A stretch of DNA of 64,000 bases from Acinetobacter sp. GSS19. Its GTDB lineage: Bacteria > Pseudomonadota > Gammaproteobacteria > Pseudomonadales > Moraxellaceae. Location: assembly GCF_028621895.1 (NCBI RefSeq), contig NZ_CP117520.1:2108001-2172000 (forward strand), in the 5' to 3' direction. Of the stretch, positions 56,522 through 64,000 are shown in pieces. Both the position numbers and the translations under genes were made by a program. Under the pieces are notes generated by a model. The model was given only the letters and a program-made list of their open reading frames with translations. It was not told where the DNA came from and ran no database searches. Within the stretch, counting starts at the first letter, position 1; every line of letters begins with the position of its first letter.

Positions 56522-57316
56522 CTGAAACAGATAAATCTGAAAACTGGCTGTCAGACTAAAATTTGCCTGATTTTCCAGAGCAGTACGCCGTTCCGGTTTA
56601 GCTTTATAAGCATATGGGGTCATCGCGATCAGATTTTTCAGCTGAGTCTGATCTAAGGTAAAGTGATTTTCCACAACAGGTTGAGCCATCAGCTCAAAGT
56701 TTTCCTGCAACTGTTCCACAAACTTGTCCGGAACATGAGGATTGACCTGCTCAAACAAAGCTTCGCGCATGGCATATAAATGCTGTGGCGCAGGTGTGAC
56801 CACCAGAAAATATCCTTCCGGCTTGAGCACACGTAAAATTTCCGCCTGTGGAATCGGGCTGAACAGACTGCTACACAAATCAACGGAACCATCCAGAACC
56901 GGCAGAGTTGCACCAGTTCCCACCACCCAAGTCACCTCTGGATTGAGCTTTGCTGCTCGCTGCACTGCCGTCTTGGCAATATCTACCCCGACACATTGCT
57001 CAACAACCGCTTGCATGGCACTGGTGTAATAACCTTCTCCACAGCCAATATCCAGCAAGTTTTTTACTTCGAGTTGTTGAATCAGCTCAACAACCGCCTG
57101 CTGTAGAGGCTGATAAAAGCCACTATTTAAAAACTCTCGACGCGCCTGGACGGACTCGGGGGTATCGCCCGGATTTTTACTATGTTTATGCTGTACCACA
57201 TGCAAGTTGACATAGCCCTGCTTGGCCACATCATAATTATGTGCCTGCTCACAACGCCAAGTTTTGCCATCCAAGGTTAAGGCCTGTCGACACACAGGAC
57301 ACATCAGCATGCTCAT
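56504..57316 (-). CDS. rlmA: 23S rRNA (guanine(745)-N1)-methyltransferase
   Basis: The protein is 270 aa. I chose the ATG at 57316 because GGAG lies 6 nt upstream; the frame could extend to 57364, but that runs through a terminator hairpin. An N-terminal zinc finger (C6, C9, C22, H26) is followed by the SAM motif LLDIGCGEGYY and WVVGTGATLPVLDGSVDLCSSLFSPIP, typical of RlmA. It methylates G745 of 23S rRNA. The hairpin 17 bp before the start separates it from mraY, so it is either read-through dependent or has its own promoter. Confidence 0.9.
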   Translation of the reverse strand: MSMLMCPVCRQALTLDGKTWRCEQAHNYDVAKQGYVNLHVVQHKHSKNPGDTPESVQARREFLNSGFYQPLQQAVVELIQQLEVKNLLDIGCGEGYYTSAMQAVVEQCVGVDIAKTAVQRAAKLNPEVTWVVGTGATLPVLDGSVDLCSSLFSPIPQAEILRVLKPEGYFLVVTPAPQHLYAMREALFEQVNPHVPDKFVEQLQENFELMAQPVVENHFTLDQTQLKNLIAMTPYAYKAKPERRTALENQANFSLTASFQIYLFQKKAVI

Positions 57317-57332
57317 CAGTTTCTCCATGCAA

Positions 57333-57356
57333 TAAAAAAGCCGGCAAATGCCGACT
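57333..57356 (-). terminator. Candidate terminator between mraY and rlmA
   Basis: AGCCGGCA (57339-57346) pairs with TGCCGACT (57349-57356) with one G-T pair. On the minus strand the stem is followed by TTTTTTATT. Confidence 0.7.
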
Positions 57357-57374
57357 TCTTTCAAAATGCTTTGC

Positions 57375-58493
57375 TTAACGCAATTTTAAGGTCATTAGAC
57401 CCAAAACCACCAGCATAATCGTAATAATCCAGAAGCGGATTACCACCTGGGTTTCACGCCAACCTTTTTTCTCATAATGGTGATGCAAGGGTGCCATCAG
57501 GAACACCCGCTTGTTACGCATACGCAACGAACCGATCTGCAAGAACACTGAAATCGCCTCAACCACAAACACACCACCCATAATGGCAAACACGATTTCC
57601 TGACGTACCATCACCGCAATCGTACCCAGCATTGCACCGAGAGCCAATGCCCCCACATCACCCATGAAAACTTGAGCTGGATGCGCGTTGTACCAGAGGA
57701 AAGCCAGACCCGCACCAATCATCGCGGCGCAGATGACCACCAGTTCAGAGGAATATTTGACATAGGGAATATGCAGATAGTTGGCAAAACGCACATCACC
57801 TGCCAAGTAAGCGAACACCCCCAGACCAGCCGCCACCAGCACGATCGGCATAATGGCCAAGCCATCCAGACCATCCGTCAGGTTGACCGCATTGGAAGCA
57901 CCGTTGATCACCAGATAGGTAAAGACAATAAAGCCAATCCCGAGTGGAATCGCAGAAAGCGGAATCGACAAGTTCTTAAAGAATGGGATCAGCAAATCCA
58001 GCATATTACTGGTATGTAGCGGATTAGCCTGCTGGGTTGCTATCACATATAAGGCAATCCCGGCACCGAGTGAAGCAAGCGAAGTCCAGAAAAACTTCTT
58101 GCGTGCCGGTAAACCCGCATTGTCTTTATAACGGATTTTAATCCAGTCATCTGCCCAGCCCACGGCACCAAAGATCACCATCACCGCCAGCACAATCCAA
58201 ACATAGGGATTGGATAAATCCGCCCATAACAGGGTACTGATGCCAATCGAGAGTAAAATCAGCACCCCACCCATGGTCGGGGTCCCCATTTTCTTGGCAT
58301 GATTTTCTGGAGCAAACGAGCTGACGGCCTGACCGTATTTCAGTGCCCGTAATTTTCGGATCATCACCGGGCCCAAAACCAGACCAATGGTCAATGCCGT
58401 CAAGACACTGAGCAAGGCACGTAATGTTAAATAACGAACCACCTGAAACGAGCTATCAAAGCCCGCCAGCTGTTCAAACAACCATAACAGCAT
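57375..58493 (-). CDS. mraY: Phospho-N-acetylmuramoyl-pentapeptide transferase
   Basis: The 372-aa ten-helix membrane enzyme makes lipid I. Typical segments are [16 protein letters not shown], the catalytic aspartates in [17 protein letters not shown] and [29 protein letters not shown], and [19 protein letters not shown]. It directly abuts murF. It is the last dcw gene visible before rlmA. Confidence 0.97.
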   Translation of the reverse strand: MLLWLFEQLAGFDSSFQVVRYLTLRALLSVLTALTIGLVLGPVMIRKLRALKYGQAVSSFAPENHAKKMGTPTMGGVLILLSIGISTLLWADLSNPYVWIVLAVMVIFGAVGWADDWIKIRYKDNAGLPARKKFFWTSLASLGAGIALYVIATQQANPLHTSNMLDLLIPFFKNLSIPLSAIPLGIGFIVFTYLVINGASNAVNLTDGLDGLAIMPIVLVAAGLGVFAYLAGDVRFANYLHIPYVKYSSELVVICAAMIGAGLAFLWYNAHPAQVFMGDVGALALGAMLGTIAVMVRQEIVFAIMGGVFVVEAISVFLQIGSLRMRNKRVFLMAPLHHHYEKKGWRETQVVIRFWIITIMLVVLGLMTLKLR

Positions 58494-59888
58494 TTAAAGT
58501 TTCTCCATCAAATCAGCCATCAACGTTTCCATATGGGTATAACGAGAACCTTTAAACAGGAAACTCATAGATTGGGGTTGATGTGTTTGAATCAGATTAA
58601 GTAAATAATTCAGCGCTTCAGCCTGATTCGGGAAAGCCCGCAGTTTGTCTGAGGCCGCACCTTGTGCGGTAGCCGGCGCAAATTCCCCGACAGCAACCAG
58701 ATAATCAAGCGGCAACTGTGCCAGATCACGCCCCAAATCATGATGTTCTTGCCAGCTACTTTCACCTAACTCACCAATATCGCCCAGCACCATGACTTTA
58801 ATGCCAAATTGTTGCGCTAAAACTTCACCGGCAGCACGCATCGAAGTGGGATTGGCATTATAGGTATCATCAATGAACAAATGACCCTGATGCTGGATAA
58901 AGTTCAGACGACCTTTGGCACCTTGTGCCTGTTCAAGACCCGCTACGATATCATCCAGAGCAATCCCTAAAGCGAGTGCAAAAGCCGTGGCAGCTGTGGC
59001 ATTTTGTACATTATGCACACCAGCAAACGGCAAATTGACCGGACGTGAACCTTGTGGCGTATGCAGAATAAATTTTGCCGACTGGGCCAACAGTTCAACT
59101 TCTGTGGCAAAAACATCACCACCTGCTCCAAAACTCAATACTTTTTCAGTACGGACCGTCTGACGAATCATATTGGCAAAATCATCAGCTGCCGGGACAA
59201 TCGCAGTCCCCTCTGCCGCGATATGCGCATAAATCTCAGATTTGGCTCGACAGATGCCTTCACGACCACCAAACTCACCCAAATGTGCTGTACCAATATT
59301 CAGGATCCCGGCAACATGGGGCTGCACCAGATTCGAGGTGTAATCGATTTCGCCCTGATGGCTGGCACCGAGTTCCATGACCGCATACTGATGCTCAGCA
59401 CGCAGTTCGAGCAGCATCATTGGTACACCCAGGTCATTGTTTAAATTACCACGCGTAATCAAGGTCGGCGCCAAGCGTCCGAGAATACTGCCGAGCATTT
59501 CTTTGGTGGTAGTTTTCCCACTGCTGCCGGTCAGGGCAATCACTTTCAGTTGCGCATGATGCTGACGACGATACGCCCCAAAATGTCCCAGTGCCAAACG
59601 GGTATCCGGCACGACCAGTTGTGCAATATCCACGTCCAGTGGACGTTCCACAATCGCAATCTGACAGCCTTTTCCCGCCACCTGAGCTACGAAATTGTGA
59701 GCATCAAAACGCTCACCCTTCAGGGCAAGAAAAGCATCTCCGACTTCTGCATGACGCGAATCGGTCAGGATGCGTTTGATTGCCCCCTGCGGTTGACGTT
59801 GCTGATACCAATAACCCCGGGTGGCTTCCGCCAATTCTGCGGCAGTCCAAGGCTCAAGCACACTGGTGCTGGTAGTTGAAGTATGCAT
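58494..59888 (-). CDS. murF: UDP-N-acetylmuramoyl-tripeptide-D-Ala-D-Ala ligase
   Basis: The 464-aa ligase has the P-loop LTGSSGKTT (residues 119-127). It also has ITRGNLNNDLGVPMMLLEL, LELGASHQGEIDY-like VMELGASHQGEID, and FIDDTYNANPTSMRAAGEVL. It adds the D-Ala-D-Ala dipeptide to make the pentapeptide. It lies 8 bp after murE. Confidence 0.97.
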   Translation of the reverse strand: MHTSTTSTSVLEPWTAAELAEATRGYWYQQRQPQGAIKRILTDSRHAEVGDAFLALKGERFDAHNFVAQVAGKGCQIAIVERPLDVDIAQLVVPDTRLALGHFGAYRRQHHAQLKVIALTGSSGKTTTKEMLGSILGRLAPTLITRGNLNNDLGVPMMLLELRAEHQYAVMELGASHQGEIDYTSNLVQPHVAGILNIGTAHLGEFGGREGICRAKSEIYAHIAAEGTAIVPAADDFANMIRQTVRTEKVLSFGAGGDVFATEVELLAQSAKFILHTPQGSRPVNLPFAGVHNVQNATAATAFALALGIALDDIVAGLEQAQGAKGRLNFIQHQGHLFIDDTYNANPTSMRAAGEVLAQQFGIKVMVLGDIGELGESSWQEHHDLGRDLAQLPLDYLVAVGEFAPATAQGAASDKLRAFPNQAEALNYLLNLIQTHQPQSMSFLFKGSRYTHMETLMADLMEKL

Positions 59889-59896
59889 AACAATTC

Positions 59897-61393
59897 CTAT
59901 TCAGCAGGATAAGCGGTGCTCGGTTGGCAATGCTGCGCATCAATCGCAGCCTGCACTTCTACCACATCATCAAACCAATGACGCACGCCTTCTATTTCTT
60001 GATAATTTTCATGGCCTTTGCCCGCAATCACCACAATGTCGCCCGATTGAGCATGTTGCACGGCGTACTTAATCGCTTCACGGCGATCACGAATTTCGAG
60101 CAACTCGGACGGACTAAACGTTATGCCTTGAAGCATGTCGGCAAAAATCTGTTCTGGATCTTCGGTGCGCGGATTATCAGAGGTCAAAATGACCTGATGT
60201 GCCCCATCCAGTGCAGCTTTGGTCATTAACGGACGTTTTCCGCGATCACGATCGCCACCACAACCAAAGACCGCCCACAATTCATGATCGACATGGCGTT
60301 TCAAGGTTTTTAACACCTGAGTTAAGGCATCTGGGGTATGCGCATAATCCACCACAAACAGGCGATCACCATCACGCAGCACCTGCATGCGTCCCGGCGC
60401 ACCTTTCAAATGCGGGATCTGCGCAATCAAATCCGGCAAAGCAAAACCGGCGCATACTGCAGCTATCAGGCTGGCCACCAGATTTTCCACATTAAAATGT
60501 CCCAGCAACGGGCTTTGGATGTCAAATTCGCCTTGTGGACTGATCAGGGTAAAGCTCGCCCCTTTCAGGCTGTAGCGTAAATTGCTGACATGATAGGCCG
60601 CATCCTGACGCAAGGCATAAGTGATAATTTTAGGCTTGGCCGGATTATTCTTAGCCGCTTCCAGCATCACGGTTGCATGCGCATCATCCAGATTAATAAT
60701 CGCCGACTTTAACGAAGCAAACTGAAACAGACGGGCTTTGGCTTCCGCATAGGCATCCAGCGTGCCATGATAATCCAGATGATCACGGCTTAAATTGCTA
60801 TAGACTGCCACCTGGATTTCACAGCCATTTAAACGGCCCTGCTCCAGACCATGTGAACTGGCTTCCAGTGCTGCAAACTCAGCACCCTGTTTGGCATAAT
60901 CATGCAAAGCATTTTGCAACTGTAGCGCATCCAGGGTGGTATGCGTCGAAGGAGTTAAATTGGGTAAAATCCCGTTCCCCGTCGTGCCCAAAACCGCGCA
61001 ACGCTTCCCCTGCAATAAAATCAATTCTGCCACCAAGCGAGAAATGGTGGTTTTACCATTGGTTCCGGTTACAGCAATCAGTTTGGCTAAAGGCTGCGGA
61101 TCGGTCGCTTGCAAATACTGTTTCTGCCATTGGCCCATCAACTGACGCACATCAGGACAGATCACAGCCTGTTCCAACCCCAGATCTGCTTCACTCACGA
61201 TGCCTAATGCTCCATTTTCTAGAGCAGCATGGGCAAATTGCAGCGTTTTTTCAGGCTGGGAAAAGCTGTTGAGGGCAATAAAAATCTGTCCTGGGCTCAC
61301 CTTACGGCTATCAAGACAAAAACCATGAAAGGGCTGATTCACCCATCCAGCGGCGGTCTCAACAGGATAAAGATCTTGAAAACAAAGAGACAT
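59897..61393 (-). CDS. murE: UDP-MurNAc-L-Ala-D-Glu:meso-diaminopimelate ligase
   Basis: The 498-aa ligase has P-loop GTNGKTT (residues 110-116) and the mDAP-specific D-N-P-R motif (SDNPRTEDP), which points to meso-diaminopimelate rather than lysine. It also has ALEASSHGLEQGRL, NLSRDHLDYHGT and AGKGHENYQ. GGTGAG lies before the ATG. It is part of ftsL-ftsI-murE-murF-mraY. Confidence 0.97.
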   Translation of the reverse strand: MSLCFQDLYPVETAAGWVNQPFHGFCLDSRKVSPGQIFIALNSFSQPEKTLQFAHAALENGALGIVSEADLGLEQAVICPDVRQLMGQWQKQYLQATDPQPLAKLIAVTGTNGKTTISRLVAELILLQGKRCAVLGTTGNGILPNLTPSTHTTLDALQLQNALHDYAKQGAEFAALEASSHGLEQGRLNGCEIQVAVYSNLSRDHLDYHGTLDAYAEAKARLFQFASLKSAIINLDDAHATVMLEAAKNNPAKPKIITYALRQDAAYHVSNLRYSLKGASFTLISPQGEFDIQSPLLGHFNVENLVASLIAAVCAGFALPDLIAQIPHLKGAPGRMQVLRDGDRLFVVDYAHTPDALTQVLKTLKRHVDHELWAVFGCGGDRDRGKRPLMTKAALDGAHQVILTSDNPRTEDPEQIFADMLQGITFSPSELLEIRDRREAIKYAVQHAQSGDIVVIAGKGHENYQEIEGVRHWFDDVVEVQAAIDAQHCQPSTAYPAE

Positions 61394-61405
61394 AGCTCAC
61401 CTTAA

Positions 61406-63226
61406 TTACTGGACTTTGGGAGTATCAAGTGGTTTATCGAGAGGCACATTCATCAGGCGTAAAGACTCCTGCATGATACGTGCAAATACCGGAGCGGCCA
61501 CCAGACCACCGTAGTATTGGCCTTTTGGATTTTCCACCACAATCACCATCGCCAAACGTGGATCACTCACTGGTGCCATCCCCGCAAACAGGGCACGATA
61601 TTCACTGTCCGAATAACCACGACGGTCAGCACGCAGCTTATGGGCTGTACCAGTTTTACCCGCAACGCGATAACCTGGAATATTAGCCTGAGTGGCCGTT
61701 CCGCCTGGCATAGTCACAGCTTCCATCATTAACAGTACCTGATCGGCAATTTTAGGTTCTAGTACCTGCTCACCTTTTGGTGGTTCTTGCAGTTTCTGCA
61801 GACTGAGCGGCACACGTACGCCATGGTTGGCCAACATGGCATAAGCCTGAGCCAATTGCAGAACAGTCGCATTGATACCATAACCGTAAGCCATGGTAGC
61901 CACTTCAGAGACATTCCATTTACTCGGTGGCAAAATCAAACCGGAACTCTCTCCCGGGAATTTCACTGCAGAACGCTGACCGAAACCAATACGCTTATAG
62001 AACGTCGGCAAGGTTGGATACGGTAGGGATAAAGCCAGTTTCGCCACCCCAACGTTAGAGGATTTCTGGATAATCCCGCCCAAAGTGAGCGCACCATAAC
62101 TATGCGTATCACGAATGGTGTGATTACCCACTCGCATCGAACCTGGTGAAGTGTTCACTACACTGTTTGCCGTATACTTGCCACTTTCCAGCGCCATCGC
62201 CACCGTGAGCGGCTTCATGGTCGAGCCGGGTTCAAACATGTCAATTGCCGCACGGTTACGCATGGCATCTTTATTACTCAGACCATTTTTGTCATTCGGG
62301 TTATATGATGGCCAGCTGGTCATCGCCAGGATTTCACCGGTTTTCACATCCACCGCAATCGCTGTTGCCGAGCGAGCATTGTTCGCCACACCTGCCGCAG
62401 TTAACTCACGGTACATAATATATTGCAAACGTGAATCGATACTCAGTGTGATATTTTCACCAGCCTCGACTTCTTTAATCACTTCAGGGTCTTTCACCCG
62501 GTTGCCTTTTTTATCGCGGACAATTTTCTGTTCACCGTCTATACCGGACAGGCGTTTATTCCACTGCATTTCCAAGCCTTCAACACCGACACTTTCACTA
62601 TTAGTCAGGCCAATGATCTGGGCATTCGGTTGTGGTTGTGGATAGTAACGCTTGTAGGTTTTCTCGGTATAAACCCCCTGAAAATCGCGTTTTACAATCA
62701 TTTCTGCCTGTTGCGGTGGCACTTCTTTTTTCAAAATAAGATAACGTGAACGTGGACGATCATAGATTGCTTTGCGTAAAGCTGCACGGTCCATACCCAC
62801 CGCATCCGCCAGTTCATCCAGGTTGAGGTTTTTATCGGGCAACTGACGCTTTAATTTACGGTTATGTGGGTCGTTTTTCAGTTCAGCAGTAATGTCGTCA
62901 TAGAGCTTTTTATTGTCGACATAATCCCGTGGATCAATCACGATTTTCATCACTGGCGTACTAATCGCCAGCGGGACACCATGTCGGTCACTGATGACGC
63001 CGCGCATCGCCCGAATTTTTTCCGTACGCAAGATATTGGCATTGGCCTTATTTTGCAGGAAATCGGTATTGATCACCTGAACATAAAAGGCACGCCCGAC
63101 CAGCAGCAAAAATGCCAGCAGGACAATCCCCCACATGAGGTAAAAGCGCCACATATCGACCGCGAGGGTTGGCTTTTCTGTAATAGACTGTTTTTTTCGC
63201 GCAGGTTTGATTCGCTTATCGACCAT
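61406..63226 (-). CDS. ftsI: Peptidoglycan D,D-transpeptidase FtsI (PBP3)
   Basis: The 606-aa class B PBP carries out septal cross-linking. It has an N-terminal cytoplasmic tail and one helix (FYLMWGIVLLAFLLLVGRAFYV). The pedestal domain (RGVISDRHGVPLAISTPV) follows. The transpeptidase has S335-x-x-K338 (GSTMKP), SSN (IQKSSNVG) and K524-T-G-T-A. It lies 10 bp after ftsL. Confidence 0.97.
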   Translation of the reverse strand: MVDKRIKPARKKQSITEKPTLAVDMWRFYLMWGIVLLAFLLLVGRAFYVQVINTDFLQNKANANILRTEKIRAMRGVISDRHGVPLAISTPVMKIVIDPRDYVDNKKLYDDITAELKNDPHNRKLKRQLPDKNLNLDELADAVGMDRAALRKAIYDRPRSRYLILKKEVPPQQAEMIVKRDFQGVYTEKTYKRYYPQPQPNAQIIGLTNSESVGVEGLEMQWNKRLSGIDGEQKIVRDKKGNRVKDPEVIKEVEAGENITLSIDSRLQYIMYRELTAAGVANNARSATAIAVDVKTGEILAMTSWPSYNPNDKNGLSNKDAMRNRAAIDMFEPGSTMKPLTVAMALESGKYTANSVVNTSPGSMRVGNHTIRDTHSYGALTLGGIIQKSSNVGVAKLALSLPYPTLPTFYKRIGFGQRSAVKFPGESSGLILPPSKWNVSEVATMAYGYGINATVLQLAQAYAMLANHGVRVPLSLQKLQEPPKGEQVLEPKIADQVLLMMEAVTMPGGTATQANIPGYRVAGKTGTAHKLRADRRGYSDSEYRALFAGMAPVSDPRLAMVIVVENPKGQYYGGLVAAPVFARIMQESLRLMNVPLDKPLDTPKVQ

Positions 63227-63236
63227 ACAGCAAGCC

Positions 63237-63575
63237 TTATTGTTTTTTCTCAGAGTTCATCGGTAAAGAAATCACCACCGTTTGTGCTGCAGGTGGCGAG
63301 TACATGCGCAATTGGGTCACGGCACGTGTGCCAATCTGGGCCGTCGCACCGAAGGTTTGCTGCTCGATCAATAGACGCCCCCACTCCGCATTCAGATCAT
63401 CCTTTTCACGCATAAAGGCACTGAGCTCTCGATAATCATGGCGATACTCAAAGACCTGAAACACCACCATAATCGCACTGATAAATACCAATGCCAGTAA
63501 AATGGCATAAGTAATTGCGCGTTTTAATCCTGATGCTTGTAGGCTTTCGTTTTTATTGACAACATTTGCTTTCAT
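63237..63575 (-). CDS. ftsL: Cell division protein FtsL
   Basis: The 112-aa bitopic protein has a short cytoplasmic tail, a helix ([25 protein letters not shown]) and a periplasmic leucine-zipper-like coiled coil ([28 protein letters not shown]). I chose the ATG at 63575 because it overlaps the rsmH stop codon as ATGA. A longer frame to 63617 lies inside rsmH. It works with FtsB and FtsQ in the divisome. Confidence 0.93.
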   Translation of the reverse strand: MKANVVNKNESLQASGLKRAITYAILLALVFISAIMVVFQVFEYRHDYRELSAFMREKDDLNAEWGRLLIEQQTFGATAQIGTRAVTQLRMYSPPAAQTVVISLPMNSEKKQ

Positions 63576-64000
63576 GAGGTGCCTTTCAATTCTAAGCGTT
63601 CCGCAACCCGAAGCCATGCACTACGTGAACGAGGATTTTCTTTCACCTCAGCATCACTGGCACGAACCCGCGAAATTTTCTTTAAGCGGCGGGTATCCTG
63701 CTGTGCCTGTGGCATACCCCAACCATGATCTTCAGGCAAAGTTGATTCTTTTTGAATAAATTGTTTAATCAAACGGTCTTCTAAAGAATGGAAGCTAATC
63801 ACCGCCAATCGCCCGCCTGGTTTTAATACCTCTATCGCTTGCGGTAAGAAGGATTCAATATCTTCTAATTCTTTGTTGATCGCAATACGGATGGCCTGGA
63901 AAGTGCGAGTTGCCGCATGTTTATTTTTTTCCCATTTAGGATGCGCCACCTTCACAATTTCAGCCAGCTTCGCGGTAGTTTCAATATACCCGGCCTGCTT
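63572..64000 (-). CDS. rsmH: 16S rRNA (cytosine(1402)-N4)-methyltransferase, C-terminal part
   Basis: The frame enters from the right edge, so only the last 142 residues are seen; the true start lies outside the window. The visible part has the RsmH signatures [17 protein letters not shown] and [23 protein letters not shown]. The C-terminal [26 protein letters not shown] also fits. It methylates C1402 in the 16S rRNA decoding centre. It is the first dcw gene here and overlaps ftsL by 4 nt. Confidence 0.96.
   Translation of the reverse strand, partial: KQAGYIETTAKLAEIVKVAHPKWEKNKHAATRTFQAIRIAINKELEDIESFLPQAIEVLKPGGRLAVISFHSLEDRLIKQFIQKESTLPEDHGWGMPQAQQDTRRLKKISRVRASDAEVKENPRSRSAWLRVAERLELKGTS

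Noticed and set aside
62151..62645. Open frame of 164 codons opposite ftsI
   Set aside because: It lies wholly inside conserved ftsI coding sequence; composition and lack of a Shine-Dalgarno indicate a shadow.

Overview
The window looks like a contiguous stretch of an Acinetobacter (Moraxellaceae) chromosome. Three things point there: the competence/type IV pilus set in the Acinetobacter order (fimU-pilV-pilW-pilX-comC/pilY1-comE-comF), a bfd-bfr / pglL / tfpO / pilA neighbourhood, and a hydrolase-type SpoT with a degenerate synthetase domain. Genus is inferred from gene content and protein sequence, not from a database search. No rRNA, tRNA, CRISPR array, prophage or insertion sequence was found.

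Layout. 1-11 kb is accessory-like: two small unknown secreted proteins, a DMT permease, an alpha/beta hydrolase, a methyltransferase, lipoproteins, a pair of tandem paralogous secreted proteins next to a membrane-anchored nuclease-like protein, an orphan ParA, an AI-2E family permease, SodC, a small secreted-protein gene broken by one in-frame stop, and an LprI-domain lipoprotein. 11-19 kb is core: a D-2-hydroxyacid dehydrogenase (flavoprotein) divergent from serA, a DMT exporter, a hemerythrin-like protein, truB and the rpsP-rimM-trmD-rplS operon. 19-26.5 kb is the minor pilin/ComC operon. 26.7-32.6 kb holds ispH, gmk-rpoZ-spoT-ridA and bfd/bfr. 32.6-37 kb is the major pilin with its glycosylation and accessory genes (pilA, tfpO, tfpZ, pglL). 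37-39.5 kb is a LemA/TPM-domain cluster. 39.7-45.7 kb is gltBD. 46-53.8 kb is pilMNOPQ-aroK-aroB and a SPOR/DamX-like gene, divergent from ponA (PBP1a). 56.5-64 kb is the start of the dcw cluster on the minus strand (rsmH-ftsL-ftsI-murE-murF-mraY), followed by rlmA.

How it works together. Three separate loci build one machine, the type IV pilus/DNA-uptake apparatus: the inner-membrane alignment complex and secretin (pilMNOPQ), the tip/minor pilins with the PilY1-like adhesin (fimU to comF), and the major pilin with a sigma-54-type promoter and O-glycosylation genes. Two other loci serve the cell wall (ponA; ftsI-mur-mraY). The bfd/bfr pair serves iron storage.

Most notable observations: (i) the bacterioferritin keeps its haem ligand but has lost most ferroxidase ligands; (ii) the pilin ends in serine and is followed by both a TfpO-like ligase and a TfpZ accessory gene, with PglL beyond; (iii) two tandem paralogues of an unrecognised secreted family lie downstream of a membrane-anchored PD-(D/E)XK-like protein; (iv) a small gene has a triplicated start region plus an internal stop; (v) a Fur-like palindrome sits inside the bfd promoter. 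No clearly new multi-gene system could be proved from the sequence alone.
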